Shown here one piece after another: positions 25,938 to 35,249 of a stretch of 41,285 nt of DNA. The notes under the pieces are model-generated. The model saw nothing but the letters and a program-made list of their open reading frames with translations. It was not told the origin of the DNA and did not search any database. Numbering within the stretch: the stretch's first letter is position 1; each line of letters starts with the position of its first letter. Source of the stretch: Candidatus Solincola daggyaiensis (GTDB lineage Bacteria > Actinomycetota > Geothermincolia > Geothermincolales > RBG-13-55-18); assembly GCA_015711825.1 (NCBI GenBank), contig JACVJD010000017.1, forward strand, positions 1-41,285, written 5' to 3'. The translations under genes were made by a program, and so were the position numbers.

Positions 25938-27041
25938 ATGAGCAAGCCCGCAAGAGCGATCCTTTCTCTTATTGCCTCCCTGGTGTTCCTGGGCTCCACC
26001 GCCGGGCTGGTCCTGGCCCTTACCGCCGGGGCGGGGGAAGGGGGAGGAGAGGTCAAATTGGAGGTGAAGATGCACCCCAGGGAGGAGGTGCTCACCGCCG
26101 CCTACAAGATCTACGGCGACGACAACCAGAGCTTCTGGGCGGCGAAGACCCTGATCAAGAACGTCGGAGAGGTGCCCGTAAAGGACTTTCGCATCTCCTA
26201 CAAGATCGACGGGTATTGCGACTGGACCTCCACGGAGACATATCCCTTCATCCTCCCCGGCCAGACGGTAAGGGACTACTGCTGGCCCAACCTGAACGAC
26301 GAGAAGATGAAGTCGGTCACCTCCAAGACCCCGGTGGAACTCACCGTGCGCTACGAATACCAGGGCCTGGAAAAGCCCGTGGAGGACACGGAGAAGATCT
26401 ACCTTTTAGGCAGGAACGATTTCGTCTTCACCGACCTCGCGGAGGACGATATCCTCACCTTCACCGACGCCTTCGACAACTACCCCATGATCGCCGCCTT
26501 CGTGACCCCCAACCAGGAAACGGTGAAGGCGGTGGCCAACGCCATAGGCTCCGGGCTGGAGACGAACATGAACGACAACGACGTTTATGCCGCTTTCCTC
26601 CGCTGCTTCTACGTCATGCGCGAGTTGGGGGTCAGGTACATCCAGGAGCCGTTGAGCTACTGGTCGGAGCGCACGGCGCAATATGTGCAGTACCCCCACG
26701 AGACCCTCGAGCGCGCCTCCGGCACCTGCCTGGACCTGGCGATATGCATGGCCGCTCTCATGGAGGCCATAGGCATCCGCTCGTATGTCGCCCTCATCCC
26801 CGGCCACGCCATCCCGGTGATCGAGCTTCCCGGAAGCGGCGAGATGTTCGGGATCGAGTCCACCTTCGTGGACCAGGATTACACCCTGAGCCACTTCCCG
26901 GGCGAGACCAGCCCGGAGGTCACCGCCGAGGAATGCGTTACCATCGCCGCGAACGAGATCCAAGGCGCCATAGAGGATGGCAGCTATATCCTCATCGACA
27001 TCGAGGATGCCTGGAAGCGGGGGGTGATGCCGATATGGTGA
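25938..27041 (+). CDS. exported transglutaminase-like domain protein
   Basis: N-terminal signal/TM; ERASGTCLDLAICMAALMEAIGIRSYVALIPGHAIPVIE contains the transglutaminase-core Cys and His. Confidence 0.8.
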   Translation: MSKPARAILSLIASLVFLGSTAGLVLALTAGAGEGGGEVKLEVKMHPREEVLTAAYKIYGDDNQSFWAAKTLIKNVGEVPVKDFRISYKIDGYCDWTSTETYPFILPGQTVRDYCWPNLNDEKMKSVTSKTPVELTVRYEYQGLEKPVEDTEKIYLLGRNDFVFTDLAEDDILTFTDAFDNYPMIAAFVTPNQETVKAVANAIGSGLETNMNDNDVYAAFLRCFYVMRELGVRYIQEPLSYWSERTAQYVQYPHETLERASGTCLDLAICMAALMEAIGIRSYVALIPGHAIPVIELPGSGEMFGIESTFVDQDYTLSHFPGETSPEVTAEECVTIAANEIQGAIEDGSYILIDIEDAWKRGVMPIW

Positions 27042-27961
27042 AAGAGAAAAAGCCCGCGCGCATCCTGTTGCTAATCCCGCTGCTGGCGGCGCTGCTCCTC
27101 TTCTCCCCCCATGCGGCGACGGCCCAGGGACTGGGAGAAGAAGGCGGCTTCACCCTCAGCGAAGAGTTACGCATAGAGATAAACGAGGTCGGCGACGCGC
27201 ATATCACCGACGTCATCGAATACGACCAGGCCTGGTTCGACGAATACGGTTACCTGTTCGAGGAGAACCCCAACCTGCTCTCGCGCCGCTATCGCTCCGA
27301 CAGCAACGTGGGAGAGGTGGAGGACTTCGACGTGGACATAAACGCCCGCAAGGCGACCATCACCATCTCCTTCGACACTCCGGGTCTGGCCTACTATCTT
27401 TCGGGTGGATGGACGGTCTTCGGCTACGGCAATCGCTCGCCGGTGAGGGAAAGCGACGACGAATTGGTGCTGGAGGCGGCATGGACCCTCAACAACGAAT
27501 GGACCCTCTTCGAACCCATGGAGCTGGAGGAGAGAGTGATCATCGACCTTCCGGCGGGAGCGCAGGAAGCCCATTTCGACGAGGACTCCGGCGCCCTTAC
27601 CTACAGGCTTCCGGTGGCGGAGACCGGAAAGGGCTTTCTGGCTGCGCACAAGACCATGATGATCATCATCTTCTCGCTGCTCATGGCGCTGTCGTTTCTG
27701 CTGCTTCTCTACCTGTTCACGCGCAGACCCGCTTCCGGCCGTCCCGCAGCCGTCACGCCGTCGATCATGCCGCCGGCAGCTCCCGGAACAACCCCACCGG
27801 TAATGGAGGGAGCAGGGAAAACGCAGACCGAAGGCACCGGCATTCCCGGACAAGAAGCGGGCGTCTCCGCCCCCACGCCTTCGTTCTGTAGCAAGTGCGG
27901 GTATCCCAGGGCGTCGGCGCAGGAGAGATTCTGCCGTAAGTGCGGCGCTCCCCATGGCTGA
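27035..27961 (+). CDS. membrane protein with C-terminal double zinc ribbon
   Basis: Signal peptide, single TM (MMIIIFSLLMALSFLLLLYLF), C-terminal FCSKCGYPRASAQERFCRKCGAPHG; overlaps upstream stop by 7 nt. Confidence 0.8.
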   Translation: MVKEKKPARILLLIPLLAALLLFSPHAATAQGLGEEGGFTLSEELRIEINEVGDAHITDVIEYDQAWFDEYGYLFEENPNLLSRRYRSDSNVGEVEDFDVDINARKATITISFDTPGLAYYLSGGWTVFGYGNRSPVRESDDELVLEAAWTLNNEWTLFEPMELEERVIIDLPAGAQEAHFDEDSGALTYRLPVAETGKGFLAAHKTMMIIIFSLLMALSFLLLLYLFTRRPASGRPAAVTPSIMPPAAPGTTPPVMEGAGKTQTEGTGIPGQEAGVSAPTPSFCSKCGYPRASAQERFCRKCGAPHG

Positions 27962-28004
27962 CGCGCAGGGCCTGCTTATCCCCAAACGCTTCGGCAGATG
28001 GCCG

Positions 28005-29126
28005 TCATCCGCCGTTAAGGATGTCTTTCATGATGCGCAGCCGCCAGCCGGTCAGCAGTCCGCTTTCCTCCAGCTCGGAGACATCGGCGGGCTTGAGACG
28101 AGCCACCGCCTTCAAGGTGGCGTTGGGCAGGAGGAAGCCGGGATCCATACCCAGCTCCGCCGCCTTGCGGTCACGGGACTCCTTGAGCTCGCGCAACATC
28201 CGCTCCGCCGCGAGGTCGCGTTTCCGACGCGTGGGAGCGGGGAATGTGGGCAGCTCATCTCGCGGCACCCGCATCCCCCTCTCCACCGCCGCAAGGATCT
28301 CCGCCCCGAAGCGTATGAGTTGTTTTTCGGACAAGACCCTTGACGCCGCCAGTTGTCCCCGACTGCGCGGGCATTCCTGCGCCATCCTCAACAGCCGATC
28401 ACTGCCCACGATCTTGAAGGAGGGCACGTCGCTTTCCCTGGAGCGGTCCTCGCGCCACCGCAAAAGCTCGAGCAGCACGGCGAGTTGGCGGGGCGAAAGC
28501 TCCCTCGCTCCCTTCACCTTCAACGCGTCCACCGCGCGCTCGGGCATGGGCTCAAGGCTCTGCAGCGAGCGCTCGAACTCCTCACGCGCCCAGGAAGTCC
28601 TGCCGGCTTCCTCAAGCTCATCGGCGAGCCGGTCACGCAGGGAAGCGAGGTAAGCGACGTCAAGGGCGGCATATTCCAGCATCTCGTCGCTGAGGGGGCG
28701 GCGAGACCAGTCGGCTTTCTGGAACCTCTTGTCGATGGCCAGTCCGAAATACTCCCCCAGCAAGTCGGCAAGCCCCACCCTGTCCTTGCCCAGGATGCGG
28801 GCCGCGATCATGGTATCGAAGACCGGGGAGGGCTTTACCCCCAGGAAGGTCAAGAGCATACGTCCGTCGTAATCGACATCGTGGAACACTTTCTCGATGC
28901 TCCCTTCCGCCAGAATGCCGGAGAGGGGGGCAAGGTCCACGCCCATGGGGTCCAGGATGAAGATATCCCCGTCCCCACACACCTGCACCAGGGCTATCTT
29001 CTCGGCGTAATGATGGTAGCTGTCGGACTCGAGGTCCACGGATATGCTGCGGCAGCCGCGAAGCCTCTCCATCGCTTCTTCCAGCGCCTCTCGGTCACCC
29101 ACGAGCTTGTAATCGATCATGCGCAT
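28005..29126 (-). CDS. rnd: ribonuclease D (DEDDy 3'-5' exonuclease with HRDC domain)
   Basis: ISVDLESDSYHHY, FHDVDYDGRMLL, YAALDVAYLASLRDRL, HRDC-like LSPRQLAVLLELLRWREDRSRE. Confidence 0.92.
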   Translation of the reverse strand: MRMIDYKLVGDREALEEAMERLRGCRSISVDLESDSYHHYAEKIALVQVCGDGDIFILDPMGVDLAPLSGILAEGSIEKVFHDVDYDGRMLLTFLGVKPSPVFDTMIAARILGKDRVGLADLLGEYFGLAIDKRFQKADWSRRPLSDEMLEYAALDVAYLASLRDRLADELEEAGRTSWAREEFERSLQSLEPMPERAVDALKVKGARELSPRQLAVLLELLRWREDRSRESDVPSFKIVGSDRLLRMAQECPRSRGQLAASRVLSEKQLIRFGAEILAAVERGMRVPRDELPTFPAPTRRKRDLAAERMLRELKESRDRKAAELGMDPGFLLPNATLKAVARLKPADVSELEESGLLTGWRLRIMKDILNGG

Positions 29127-29405
29127 ATTATAAACCTCCCTCGGAAGCGTCCGTCCTGACCGGCAAGTCCGCGTCGGCTCACGTGGGCATCCAGCCCACC
29201 GGGAGGCCGTTTGCTCATCGGGATTCAGGCGACCTCTTCTCCGCAGGACCAGATCACATGCGCTCGCATCGTTTCCCACGCATCAACGCTCCTCCGCTTG
29301 CCGCTTAGAGGATGCGAAGGGGTTCTCCCCCCGAGGCAGACGTCACGACCCTGTTGGGCGAGAAAGCCGCCACGGCGCGAAGGGCCAGGAAACTTTCTTT
29401 CGCGG

Positions 29406-29411
29406 TATAAT
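29406..29411 (+). promoter_or_regulatory. -10 element GGTATAAT upstream of sensor kinase
   Basis: Perfect TATAAT preceded by GG, 115 nt upstream of ATG 29527. Confidence 0.4.
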
Positions 29412-29526
29412 TAATTATATCGAGTCGGCGAAGAGGGTATAGACCGGCGCGCCACCGGCAAGGTCCGGACATATACGCTTTCCGGAGCCGGACGCCCGTA
29501 ACGTAAAATCCCTGCGAGGTAGCTTT

Positions 29527-31746
29527 ATGGCGGCGAGGATACGCGTTCTTCATGTAGAGGATAACGAGGACCACGCTCTGCTCATCCGGCGCGGCCTCGA
29601 AATGCACGACCCCGACCTTGAGGTGATCGGCGCCGCCAGCGCCGAAACGGCCTTGCGCATCCTCGACCAGGAGGGAATCGACCTGGTGTTGAGCGACTAC
29701 GCCCTGAGCGGGAGCATGGACGGCCTGGCGCTGCTCCAGGAGGTACGCGGCCGCCATCCCGCCATGCCCTTCATCTTTCTCACCGGACAGGGAAACGAGG
29801 AGGTGGCCTCGGAAGCCCTGCGCATGGGGGCGAACGATTATTTCATCAAGCGCTCCGGCTTCCTTCAGTTCAAGCGCCTGGCCATCACCCTACGCAAACA
29901 ATGGGAGGCGCATGAGGCGCAGCGCGGGAGGGAGGAGGCGGAGGGGCGCTACCGCCATCTGGTGGAACACGTGAACGCCGGCATAGCCCTGGCGCGAGGC
30001 GACCGCTTCGTGTACGTGAACCCCAAGCTGTGCGAGATCCTCGGTTACGGCGAGGAAGAGCTGACCTCCCGCCCCTTCCTGGATTTCGCCTCCCCCGCCT
30101 ACCGCCAGATCATCGCGGAACGCTATCGCCGGCGCCAGGCGGGCGAGAATCTCCCCGAAACCTACGATATCAAGGCCAGGCACAAGGACGGGCGGGAGTT
30201 GACCATAGAGCTCACCGCCTCGGTAATCGAGGATTCGGAGGGCATCTCCACCCTGGCGGTGCTGCGGGACGTGACCAGGGAGCGCGAGACGGAGGTGCGA
30301 GCCCGCGAGGCGGAGGAGTTCTTCCGCCTCGTCTTCGAGCAAGCCATGGAGGCCATCATCGTCAGCGAGCTCGACGGGCGTATCCTCGAGGCCAACCCCG
30401 CCGCGAGCCGCCTGACCGGGTACAGCCAGGAGGAGCTGCGCTCCATGTTCGTGCAGGACCTGCACATACCCTCGGAGCGCGAGCTCTCGCAGCGGGAGCT
30501 CGAGAAAATCGCGCGCGGCGAGTTCACCGGCTTCGTGGGCACCGGGAGATGCAAGGACGGCAGCACCAAGAGGTGCGCGGTCACCGGAAGCGTGATCGAC
30601 CTCGGGGAGCGCAGACTGATGCTGGGCCTGATCATGGAGATTCCCCGGCGGGGGGAGGCCGAGATCGAGGCGCGCATCGCCGAGGAGGCGGACGCACGTT
30701 TCAAGCTCGCCATCGACCAGGCGCCCCTGATGGCGTTGCAGGGCTATGACGCCGAGGGCCGCGTCACCTACTGGAACCGCGCCTCCGAGGAGCTCTACGG
30801 GTTTTCGCGGCGGGAGGCGGTGGGCAGGACCCTCGACCAGCTCATCCTGGACCAGGAGGGGGCTTCGGAGTTCAAGAACCTCCTGGCGGAGGTATGGAGC
30901 TCGGGGAAACCGTCCGCCCCGCGGGAATGGAGCATCCGCGACCGCGAGGGCAGGCAACGATGGGTGCTCTCCACCGTCTTCCCCTTGCTGGTAGAGGGAG
31001 AGGTGGTGGAGGCATTCTGCGTGGACCTGGACATCACCTCTCGCAAGGAACTGGAGGTGGAGCTCCTCCGCCGCAACACCGAGCTCGACGCCTTCGCCCA
31101 CATAATCTCGCACGAGCTCCGCTCGCCCCTCGCGAGCATGAGCGGCTACCTCCACTTACTGCGCGAGTCCACGGCCGGCAAACTCGAGGCCGAGGATGCC
31201 GAATTCCTCCAACGCTGCTCCCGTGCATGTGAGCACATGGAGCGCCTCATCGAATCCCTCCTGCAGCTCACGCGCCGCGACAGAGGGGAGTCCGTGAACG
31301 AGCGCGTGGACCTGGAGGCGCTGACGCGTGAGCTGTGGGAGGAGCTTCTCCAGTCCTTGCCGCAGCTCCATCCCCGTCTCGAGACCGCCTTCCATCCCCG
31401 CGTGGTCTCGGCCGACCCCCTCATCATGCGCAGGTGCATGGCCAACCTGCTGGAAAACGCCCTCAAGCATCACCAGGGGCCACACTCCCCCACCATCGAG
31501 TCGGGCTCCATGGTCAAGGACGGCGAGACGGTGGTCTTCGTGCGCGACGACGGCCCGGGCATCCCGCCTGAGATGCGGGATGAGCTGTTCGCTCCCTACA
31601 AGCGCGGCTCGACGGCGGTGCCGGGGCTGGGAATCGGCCTGTTCATCGCCAGGAAGGCGGTGGAGAGCTGGGGTGGCCGTATATGGGTGGAATCCGCGCC
31701 CGGCGGCGGCTCCACTTTCCTCTTCACCCTGCCAAAGGGCGATTGA
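29527..31746 (+). CDS. REC-PAS-PAS-PAS-HisKA-HATPase sensor histidine kinase
   Basis: N-terminal receiver (VLHVEDNEDHALLIRRGL, LVLSDYALSG, FIFLTGQG, MGANDYFIK), PAS repeats, H-box FAHIISHELRSPLASMSGYL, N-box NLLENALKHH, G-box DDGPGI...GLGIGLFIARKAVESWGG. Confidence 0.93.
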   Translation: MAARIRVLHVEDNEDHALLIRRGLEMHDPDLEVIGAASAETALRILDQEGIDLVLSDYALSGSMDGLALLQEVRGRHPAMPFIFLTGQGNEEVASEALRMGANDYFIKRSGFLQFKRLAITLRKQWEAHEAQRGREEAEGRYRHLVEHVNAGIALARGDRFVYVNPKLCEILGYGEEELTSRPFLDFASPAYRQIIAERYRRRQAGENLPETYDIKARHKDGRELTIELTASVIEDSEGISTLAVLRDVTRERETEVRAREAEEFFRLVFEQAMEAIIVSELDGRILEANPAASRLTGYSQEELRSMFVQDLHIPSERELSQRELEKIARGEFTGFVGTGRCKDGSTKRCAVTGSVIDLGERRLMLGLIMEIPRRGEAEIEARIAEEADARFKLAIDQAPLMALQGYDAEGRVTYWNRASEELYGFSRREAVGRTLDQLILDQEGASEFKNLLAEVWSSGKPSAPREWSIRDREGRQRWVLSTVFPLLVEGEVVEAFCVDLDITSRKELEVELLRRNTELDAFAHIISHELRSPLASMSGYLHLLRESTAGKLEAEDAEFLQRCSRACEHMERLIESLLQLTRRDRGESVNERVDLEALTRELWEELLQSLPQLHPRLETAFHPRVVSADPLIMRRCMANLLENALKHHQGPHSPTIESGSMVKDGETVVFVRDDGPGIPPEMRDELFAPYKRGSTAVPGLGIGLFIARKAVESWGGRIWVESAPGGGSTFLFTLPKGD

Positions 31747-31933
31747 ACGCCACGCTCCCGGCAAGGCCGGCCGGAGAGGAAACGGTCCCGCGCCGTAAAA
31801 ACCTGGGTTTTGGGGCCGCAATGATCGCTCGAGGATACCCCTTACGCCTTGTCCATCGTGGCGCGGTTCGCATCCGCCCCGGCGCACTTCTCGCAGCGTG
31901 GGCTTTGATGATAATATGTTCCGGGGTGAGAAG

Positions 31934-32560
31934 ATGAAGGAAGGGAACGAAAACCGCAAGCGGCGCCTGCCGGCCTCGGAGCGCAAGAGGGTGATCCTGG
32001 ACGCCGCCCTGAGCGCCTTCGTGGAGTTCGGGTACCACGGCGCCCTCATGGACACCATAGCGGAGAGAGCCGAGGTCACCAAACCCATCCTCTACCGCCA
32101 TTTCTCGAGCAAGCTGGACCTGTTGCTGGCCATCATCGACAACGCCGGAGAGGAGCTGCGAACCTCCTTGCTCCTCCCCACCCCTTCGGAGATGGACTGG
32201 CTTACCTCCATACGACATAGCGTGCATGCCTATTTCGAGTTCGTGACCAGGTCGGAGGCGGCATTCCGGCTCATCTACGACACCGATCTCAACGTGGACA
32301 CCAAGGCCAGGGAGCGGGTGACCCAGATCCGCAAGAGCATCATCGACGTGGTAGCGGGGGTGGTGAGCTCCTATACCGACACCTCGAAGATGCCCAGGGA
32401 GGACATCGACGTGCTGGCGGTCATCCTCATCGGCATGGTGGAATCCACGGTCATCTACTGGATGAACAACAAAGATCGGCCGGCGGAGAAGTACGAGCAG
32501 AGCCTCGTGCAGGCCATCTCCTCCATACTTTCCAAGCTGCCGCCCCGGCCCGCGTCTTGA
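31934..32560 (+). CDS. TetR/AcrR-family regulator (1)
   Basis: RVILDAALSAFVEFGYHGALMDTIAERAEVTKPILYRHFSSKLDLLLAI. Confidence 0.9.
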   Translation: MKEGNENRKRRLPASERKRVILDAALSAFVEFGYHGALMDTIAERAEVTKPILYRHFSSKLDLLLAIIDNAGEELRTSLLLPTPSEMDWLTSIRHSVHAYFEFVTRSEAAFRLIYDTDLNVDTKARERVTQIRKSIIDVVAGVVSSYTDTSKMPREDIDVLAVILIGMVESTVIYWMNNKDRPAEKYEQSLVQAISSILSKLPPRPAS

Positions 32561-32577
32561 GAAAAGGGGGAACCGCC

Positions 32578-33126
32578 ATGCCCGGAAGGAACCGTCTCCA
32601 CATGCCGCGCCTGTCCCAGATAGGCATCTACGTCAAAGACATGGAAGCGGCCATAGCAGGCTACCAAGAGGTATTCGGAATCGGCCCCTGGCTGGTGATG
32701 GAGGGGGAGACGGATTACTGCCTTGACCGCGGATGCGAGGTCACGGTGAAGGGGCGTATCGCCATGGGTTACAGCGGGGGTATACAGCTGGAGCTGATCA
32801 ACATCGTGGAGGGGAACAACCTCTACCTCGACACCCTGGGAGGGCGCGAGGAGGGCCTGCACCACCTGGGATTTGAGGTGGACGATTTAGAGGAGCGCCT
32901 GGGGGCATGCCGGGAAGCGGGCATCGGGGTCCTGCAACGCGGTACCCTAAAACAGCTCGGGATGACCATCGACTACGCCTACCTCGACACCCTGGATACG
33001 GTGGGGGTTATCCTGGAGTTCATCCAGACGCGCTTCCTGGGCTTCAAGGCGCGCCAATCCCCATGGCTGCTCAAGCCCCTGGCGCGTATCCAGGAGCGCT
33101 TCGGGTTCCCCCCCGGCAGGCGTTGA
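32578..33126 (+). CDS. VOC-family (glyoxalase/methylmalonyl-CoA-epimerase-like) protein
   Basis: LSQIGIYVKDMEAAIAGYQEVFGIGPW ... EGLHHLGFEVDDLEERLGACREAGI ... VGVILEFIQ. Confidence 0.88.
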   Translation: MPGRNRLHMPRLSQIGIYVKDMEAAIAGYQEVFGIGPWLVMEGETDYCLDRGCEVTVKGRIAMGYSGGIQLELINIVEGNNLYLDTLGGREEGLHHLGFEVDDLEERLGACREAGIGVLQRGTLKQLGMTIDYAYLDTLDTVGVILEFIQTRFLGFKARQSPWLLKPLARIQERFGFPPGRR

Positions 33127-33430
33127 AATCGACCCGTCCAACCCTGCCCTGAAGCGCCGTATGGATCGAGGGCGATCCGGTTCCGCCGAAAGTCCTGGAA
33201 ATCGGGTCACGGTGCCGGAAACACGGGCAGGGAAAGACGAGCACGCGAGCGCCGATAAACCAAGAACCGTCATCGAAAGCGGCGCGCAAGCGTCGCACGC
33301 CGCGCGTCCAGCGCATGGATCGCGCTCCATCGAGAATGGACACCGGTCGCCGGACGCTATCGGGTTGTACCGTGGATATGAATATACTTGGCGCTATCCG
33401 GACTTCTTCACACCATAGAACCAAGCCATG

Positions 33431-33460
33431 GGAACCTCGGCTTAAAGCTTTCGAGGTTCC
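33431..33460 (+). promoter_or_regulatory. hairpin GGAACCTCG / CGAGGTTCC in leader of small ORF, overlapping a possible alternative hairpin
   Basis: 9-bp perfect stem (33431-33439 / 33452-33460); right arm overlaps alternative stem CCGAC/GTCGG (33459-33463 / 33477-33481) followed by CCTTTTT. Confidence 0.45.
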
Positions 33461-33511
33461 GACCGAAAATCGAATAGTCGGGCCTTTTTCGTACACTCTC
33501 AAGGTGGGGCA

Positions 33512-33700
33512 GTGGACGGCAGATGGGTGGAGATAGACGGCGAGACCTTCGACCTCGACGACCCCGAGGACAAGAAGCGCGCCATCCGTGCCTGGCTGAA
33601 GGCAAAGTCGAGGGAGCGCCGGGACCTACGGCCCGGCGGTGGAACGGCGGAGGAGAAAGACGCCGAAGACCGTTGCCGGCCGGGAGGAAACGGTACCTAA
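33512..33700 (+). CDS. small acidic/basic hypothetical protein (62 aa)
   Basis: GTG start with AAGGTGGGG upstream; VDGRWVEIDGETFDLDDPEDKKRAIRAWLKAKSRERRDLR looks coding. Confidence 0.4.
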   Translation: MDGRWVEIDGETFDLDDPEDKKRAIRAWLKAKSRERRDLRPGGGTAEEKDAEDRCRPGGNGT

Positions 33701-33887
33701 CCTATCGTTTGCCTTTATGCCGCCTCCGCGATCCCCGCCGTTAAAGCCCGCGCGCTTGGGAAGCGCCTCCCGCCATGTGTTATCATAAGCCGGAACGGTA
33801 ACCGCTTTGCCGCTTCGACCAGCAAGCCCTAGGCGCCCTCCGGGGCCGCTTGCGGGATCATCTCGGCGACGCTTAGGTCGGGGGAAG

Positions 33888-34493
33888 ATGGGCAAGAAGA
33901 GACTGCCCGCGGACAAAAGAAGGCTGAGCATCATCAAGGCCGCGGAGAGATGCCTCGCTCGCAAGGGTTATTACAGCTGCACCACCGCGGACATCGCGGC
34001 GGAGGCGGGGATAACCGAGCCCGTGCTCTACCAGCATTTCCGGGACAAAGCCGACCTGGTGGAGTGCATGCGCAACGCGGCGGTGGAGGACATCTCCAAC
34101 TACGTCACCAGGAGGGTGCTCAAGCGGAGCACCCCCCTCGAGGGACTGCGGGAGGCGGCCGAGGCCATCTTCGACTACACCACGCGCCACCGCAGCAAGA
34201 TGCGCGCCTACTATTATTCCATCCCCGAGCTGGGTTCAGGCGGCCTGCGCAAATCGCCCATGCAACGCCTGCACCGCCTACATAACGCCGTTTCCTACAT
34301 GCTCGAGGAGGCGCAACGCCAGGGTGCGGTGAGAAAAGACCTCCAAGTCGCCAACTTCGCCTGGAGTTTCATCTCCCTGGTGGAGATCGTCTATATCGCC
34401 AACGCCCTCGGCCTGGCGGTGCCCTTCAGGGATAAGGAGGAATACATGGATCTTATAGACCGCCTGCTGGATACGGTGGCGGTGACGGACTGA
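33888..34493 (+). CDS. TetR/AcrR-family regulator (2)
   Basis: SIIKAAERCLARKGYYSCTTADIAAEAGITEPVLYQHFRDKADLVECM. Confidence 0.9.
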   Translation: MGKKRLPADKRRLSIIKAAERCLARKGYYSCTTADIAAEAGITEPVLYQHFRDKADLVECMRNAAVEDISNYVTRRVLKRSTPLEGLREAAEAIFDYTTRHRSKMRAYYYSIPELGSGGLRKSPMQRLHRLHNAVSYMLEEAQRQGAVRKDLQVANFAWSFISLVEIVYIANALGLAVPFRDKEEYMDLIDRLLDTVAVTD

Positions 34494-34507
34494 ACGGGAG
34501 GGCGGAG

Positions 34508-35119
34508 ATGGCGGAAAAGGTCCGCAGGCCGAGGGGAAACCGAAGGCAGCAGATCATAGACGCAGCCGTCAAGGCCTTCGCGGCCAAGAACTACGACGGC
34601 GCCTCCATGACCGACATCGCCCACGCGGCGGGCATCACCAAGCGCGCCATTTACCGCTACTTTCCCAGCAAGCGAGAGCTTTTCTACGCCGTGCGCAACG
34701 AGGTGTACGGCGCCATCGTGGACAACCTCTGGAGGGAGCTACCTGAGGCCGGCGACTTCAACGAGCTGGCCGACGCCCTTATGCGCAACCACTTCCGCTT
34801 CGGCATGGAAAACCCCGACATGTTGCGCATCGTGGTCAACACCATCTCCGAGGCGGCCACGCGGGAGTTCCAGGAGAACATCGAGGGGCTGCTCGCCGAG
34901 CGGGCGGAGGAAATAGAGAGGCTTATGCAGGCGGGCATCGAGGAGGGGACCCTTGACCCCGCCCTCGACACCTCCTTCGTCTCCTGGATCCTGGTGCTCA
35001 TCTTTTTCTTCCTCGTGTATATGCTCGCATACGAGGAAGACTGGCTTATCCCGCGCGGGGAGGAGGCCGCCTCCGTCCTCATGCGCCCCTTCCTCGCCTC
35101 CCTGGCTCCCCGCCCTTGA
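34508..35119 (+). CDS. TetR/AcrR-family regulator (3)
   Basis: QIIDAAVKAFAAKNYDGASMTDIAHAAGITKRAIYRYFPSKRELFYAV; 14 nt after regulator 2. Confidence 0.9.
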   Translation: MAEKVRRPRGNRRQQIIDAAVKAFAAKNYDGASMTDIAHAAGITKRAIYRYFPSKRELFYAVRNEVYGAIVDNLWRELPEAGDFNELADALMRNHFRFGMENPDMLRIVVNTISEAATREFQENIEGLLAERAEEIERLMQAGIEEGTLDPALDTSFVSWILVLIFFFLVYMLAYEEDWLIPRGEEAASVLMRPFLASLAPRP

Positions 35120-35249
35120 TCCCTCCGCGCCTTCGCCCACGGTCATACCCGAGTAAGAGCCGGTCTCGGCCCCCGACCCGAGAAAGCCGGGTAAGCCGGG
35201 TTTGCGAAAGCGCATGGAGGCAGATCCGGCTTACGCCGCCCGGGAAGCC

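Noticed and set aside
25907-27961. 684-aa plus-strand ORF spanning two genes
   Set aside because: Only its 3' part (from ATG 27035) is the real zinc-ribbon protein; the 5' part is an out-of-frame reading of the transglutaminase gene.
29412-29526. Riboswitch in the sensor-kinase leader
   Set aside because: CCGG-rich segments can pair, but they match no riboswitch consensus I know and the pairing is weak.
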